Assembly: GCF_024168485.1 (NCBI RefSeq)
Contig: NZ_JALJVY010000003.1
Span: 124,001-188,000, forward strand
DNA length: 64,000 nucleotides
Direction: 5' to 3'
Source: Sphingobium sp. OAS761
GTDB taxonomy: Bacteria > Pseudomonadota > Alphaproteobacteria > Sphingomonadales > Sphingomonadaceae
The translations under genes and the position numbers were made by a program. Of this stretch, positions 63,140-64,000 are shown piece after piece (the first letter of the stretch is position 1; every line of letters starts with the position of its first letter). The notes beneath the pieces are model-generated. The model saw only the letters and a program-made list of their open reading frames with translations, had not been told where the DNA came from and did no database searches.

Positions 63140-63369
63140 GGTAACTTGGTCTCCTGCTCCACGGGATGGTTGGCGCCACCCCATCTCAAAGCGTCCGGGC
63201 CGTTTTTCCGTAGCGGAAAGGGCGGCCATGATGATCTTCCCCTAGACGCAAAAAAGACGGCCGGTGCAGGAAAGCACCGCCGCTCGCCAACGTCTTGGGG
63301 AGCAGGGCCATTACCGATTCGCATGGCTGCTGTCAACCGCAGGGCGGTGCCGATGGCCCCGCCGGCCGG

Positions 63370-64000
63370 TTACGGCCGTACCCGGATTTCGAACAGGCGC
63401 GGCCAGTTCTTGCCGGTCACGAACAGCCGGTCGCGCGCGGCGTCATAGGCGATGCCGTTGGCCACCGCCTCGCTGTCCGTCACCTTCGCGGCCCGCATCA
63501 GCGGCGCTATGTCGACCCAGTCGATGACGGCGCCGCTGTCCGGGTCGATCCGGGCGATGCGGCTATCGTACCAGATGTTCGCCCACACCTCGCCCTTCAC
63601 ATATTCCAGTTCGTTCAGGCGATCGACCGGGCGGCCTTTCCAGGTGACGGTGACGCGGCGCCGCTCCGCCAGCGTGTCGGGGTCCAGAAAGCGCAACTGG
63701 GCGGTCCCGTCCGACATGATCAGGCTGTGCCCGTCCTGCGTCAGGCCCCAGCCTTCGCCTTCGTACCGGAAATCCGACTGCGGCGCGAAATCGGCCAGCG
63801 ACCACACGAACCCCCGGCGATGGCGCCATGTGAGGCTGATCAGCCGGTCCTTCCAGTTGACGATGCCCTCGCCGAAATAGGGGCGGTCGACGACGCGGCG
63901 TTGCAGGACCCTGCCGGTTCGCAGCGCGACCTTGCGTATCTCCGATCGCCCTTCCAGTCCCGTGCTCTCGTACAGCGCGCCGTCCAGATAAAAGAGTCCC
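63370..64000 (-). CDS. Glutaminyl-peptide cyclotransferase (partial)
   Basis: The C-terminal 209 codons are present; the 5' end is outside the window. 'FYLDGALYESTGLEGRSEIR', 'PYFGEGIVNWKDRLISLTW', 'YEGEGWGLTQDG' and 'LNELEYVKGEVWANIWYDS' are typical of the beta-propeller glutamine cyclotransferases, which convert N-terminal Gln to pyroglutamate. Such proteins are normally exported, but the signal peptide is not visible here. Confidence 0.88.
   Translation of the reverse strand, partial: GLFYLDGALYESTGLEGRSEIRKVALRTGRVLQRRVVDRPYFGEGIVNWKDRLISLTWRHRRGFVWSLADFAPQSDFRYEGEGWGLTQDGHSLIMSDGTAQLRFLDPDTLAERRRVTVTWKGRPVDRLNELEYVKGEVWANIWYDSRIARIDPDSGAVIDWVDIAPLMRAAKVTDSEAVANGIAYDAARDRLFVTGKNWPRLFEIRVRP

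Overview
The window looks like chromosomal DNA from a sphingomonad (Alphaproteobacteria, Sphingomonadaceae). It is GC-rich, and its gene neighbourhoods (fumC-sspB, hisBHAFE, nadD-rsfS-rlmH, ruvA-ruvB, rpsM-rpsK-rpoA-rplQ) are of alphaproteobacterial type. The trb genes are followed by a small DUF2274 gene, an arrangement common on sphingomonad mobile elements. The genus cannot be fixed from this sequence alone.

There are two parts. Positions 1 to about 28,355 are an integrated genomic island or decayed integrative conjugative element. It ends at the 3' end of a tRNA-Leu(CAG) gene (28355-28441, minus strand), next to a P4-type tyrosine integrase. The other end lies outside the window. From the tRNA to 64,000 the DNA is ordinary core chromosome.

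Island layout. (a) 1-5.6 kb, defence/toxin-antitoxin zone: four 24-bp direct repeats, a protein joining an AbiEi-like N-terminus to a Fic AMP-transferase, a stand-alone AbiEi/DUF6088-like protein with several palindromes upstream, a 3'-truncated OLD-type ATPase, and an ankyrin-repeat protein whose reading frame runs on into the OLD remnant. (b) 5.8-18.3 kb, metabolic/stress cargo: five SDR-superfamily enzymes, two NTF2-like proteins, an isochorismatase-like hydrolase, a DUF2721-like membrane protein and a DJ-1/PfpI protein. These are interleaved with MarR, LysR (three) and TetR (two) regulators, mostly divergent from their targets, with clear palindromic operators. (c) 18.6-24.1 kb, the distal half of a P-type (RP4/Tn4371-like) conjugation operon: trbJ-trbL-trbF-trbG-trbI, a DUF2274 gene and a small HTH gene. 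trbB-E, the coupling protein and the relaxase are absent. (d) 24.1-28.2 kb: an AbiEi/AbiEii toxin-antitoxin pair with repeated operator-like sites, an SRAP-like protein lacking the catalytic N-terminal cysteine, and the integrase.

Core layout. Hydrolase, TPR protein and SIMPL protein; glyoxalase pair gloA-gloB; fatty acyl-CoA ligase; ruvAB; orphan ClpP-like protein; DUF1345 membrane protein; fumC; sspB; the histidine genes hisB-hisH-hisA-hisF-hisE; nadD-rsfS-rlmH-envC-like-ctp; dsbB-coq7; two tandem paralogous secreted proteins of unknown function; a histone-deacetylase-like amidohydrolase; two L,D-transpeptidases around a small lipoprotein; a tightly overlapping minus-strand run crcB-rluA-HAD-membrane protein-ATP12; a prolyl oligopeptidase; the alpha operon rpsM-rpsK-rpoA-rplQ; and a partial glutaminyl cyclotransferase at the right edge.

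The most interesting material is at the island margins. Three proteins with AbiEi-like character each sit beside repeat or palindromic DNA that could be their operators. One of them appears to be a one-gene toxin-antitoxin fused to Fic.
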